A stretch of 32,543 nt of DNA from Hofstenia miamia (taxonomy: Eukaryota > Xenacoelomorpha > Acoela). Made by a program: the position numbers and the translations under genes. The notes under the pieces are model-generated. The model did no database searches, had not been told where the DNA came from, and worked only from the letters and a program-made list of their open reading frames with translations. Shown here one piece after another: positions 31,278 to 32,543 of this stretch. The first letter of the stretch is position 1. Each line of letters begins with the position of its first letter. Location: positions 933,818 through 966,360 of the forward strand of contig SCFE01000038.1 in assembly GCA_004352715.1 (NCBI GenBank), in the 5' to 3' direction.

Positions 31278-32320
31278 GCATATGTTGCATATAACTTTAA
31301 TTTCAAGCATATATATCATTATCTAAAAAATTTACCAGATAATATAAATACAACATTTTATTTCGAGAAACAATTATTAATGCTCACAATGCAATTGATG
31401 TTATGTCGCTCAATTATCTTGAAGTTGATCATATTAGTAGTGTGAAAAATTTATAAGAAAAATTTTGACAAAATGACGAATTGAATCAGTGTATTGCAGT
31501 TTATTACAGATTGTCAGTTTTAAAGGTTTTGAAACTGATCAATATAGGTTAGCCAAATACAAAAATTTACATCTGAATTTACTAAATTGACTGTTTACTT
31601 CAGCATTTATTTATTTCTATTTTAATGTTATTTCTATACATCCATTTTTGTAAATTAAGTGAAATTTTCTTGTGATTGTTAAGTAAAAAATCTAATTTTG
31701 AAAGTTACACTTTGATTGTCATCAATTATAAGTGATTTGGAGGCTAAATTGCAGTTCTAGTTTAAAATTTCAATCACCATTGTCGCCTCGACAATATAAA
31801 TCATTGAACCATCCCGCGGTAAGATTTCCGCGGTCCTTTCATAGTATTTTTGAATTTTGATTGGTTGGAGATTTTGTCAATTACGTTAGCAAAGTGTGAT
31901 AAAGGAAGCGGCAGACAGTTGCGCGGACTGTTTTCAGTTGTAATTGAGAACATTGATTTTATCAATGCCAATTATCACAATTAAGGTACAGTCGAGCGAA
32001 TATTGCGACGCAAATTTAAGTAATAGGATATTGATTATTATTGCTGTTCATAATATTAAGTACATTATTACAAAACTCATATAGTTCAATTGTTCAACAA
32101 GAAAAAACCCACCCAAAATACAGTATTTTACATTATTTAAGTGACGAAAATGAACAGTAATTAGTTTAATGTTTAGAATTTAAGAAAAAAAGGAAACTTT
32201 TCAAAGAATTGGAAACTTATAAATATGTTGTGTAAGCATAAATATTTTTTCTTCATTTGTTCAAATAAATTTCAATGGGCAAGCAGCGCTTACCTTGCTT
32301 ACCCTGAATGCACGCCTCTG
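31278..32320 (-). mobile_element. Inverted second copy of the hAT-type element (partial)
   Basis: This is the reverse complement of 930-2195, ending at 32320 with ...CACGCCTCTG. The 8-bp duplication complement CTATAACC follows at 32321-32328. The other end would fall inside the 1000-N gap. The 408 bp at about 31377-31784 correspond to the gap in the left copy and contain no long ORF. Confidence 0.9.
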
Positions 32321-32543
32321 CTATAACCTGGAATCTAAATGAGAAGCTTACTTAAGTGACTACTTGCGAAGTTCGAGGTGTTTAAAGAGCTGTGCTACCC
32401 TCAACATTAGTTGTAAGTTATTATATGCAACATTTATTATCAACTATCTAATAAACGATTTAATGCATGCATTGTTAAATTGGGAAATACTAAATATTAA
32501 ATTGCTCTTTTGTGTGTGTAAACTTTATATTTATTCTATCTTT
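31785..32543 (-). repeat. Right arm of inverted duplication, cut by window edge
   Basis: It pairs with 707-1467. Beyond the element boundary at 32320, the remaining 223 bp still match the left flank (707-929) and run to the last base of the window, so the true arm is longer. Confidence 0.93.

Noticed and set aside
707-32543. Giant Polinton/Maverick-type transposon bounded by the inverted arms
   Set aside because: The interior holds no polymerase B, integrase, ATPase, protease or capsid-type genes, and the arms are a hAT element plus flank rather than terminal repeats starting AG.

Overview
The window is AT-rich, intron-bearing, gene-poor invertebrate-animal DNA. The grounds are spliceosomal GT-AG introns, (AT)n microsatellites, a CAP-superfamily exon pair, a THAP/P-element-type transposase relic, an animal CACTA-like transposase relic, hAT-type non-autonomous elements and a jockey/CR1-like non-LTR retrotransposon. 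I cannot fix the phylum from sequence alone; an arthropod or a cnidarian would both fit. It is draft assembly: N blocks lie at 1468-2096, 4659-5009, 14440-14450, 22362-22516 and 30278-31277 (exactly 1000 N, so probably of unknown size), with single N at 19135 and 20626. Layout, left to right. 1-2740: a small G/C-hairpin MITE, then a hAT-type element (930-2266) with an 8-bp target duplication. 2740-4060: two members of a repeat class with a short common header (CCCAG/CCCAA...) and a body that iterates a word peculiar to each copy. 5010-7740: minus-strand relics of a CACTA-like transposase and of a companion-type ORF. 7811-8526: the one clear cellular gene, the last two exons of a CAP (SCP/antigen-5/PR-1) protein. 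10135-10377: a possible tiny two-exon secreted peptide. 10440-11560: the endonuclease half of a non-LTR retrotransposon. 12465-14560: a partial tandem repeat, hAT-end remnants and microsatellites. 17163-19436: a decayed THAP/P-element-like transposase on the minus strand, with a 223-bp hAT MITE cleanly inserted in its THAP domain exon. 19545-21339: a hAT-like element and a near-perfect 711/713-bp tandem duplication joined at a single N. 24020-27840: three successive same-strand fragments of one reverse transcriptase family. 28321-30277: three more header-plus-iterated-word repeats. 31278-32543: an inverted copy of 707-2195, broken by gaps and cut by the window edge. No operon-like cooperation exists. 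The layers tell a history: a P-like transposon landed, decayed through several stops and at least one frameshift, and was hit by a hAT MITE; LINE copies piled up in one orientation; and the two window ends share an inverted segment that includes both a hAT element and its flank. That last point means a segmental inverted duplication or a misplaced alternate haplotype, not two independent insertions.
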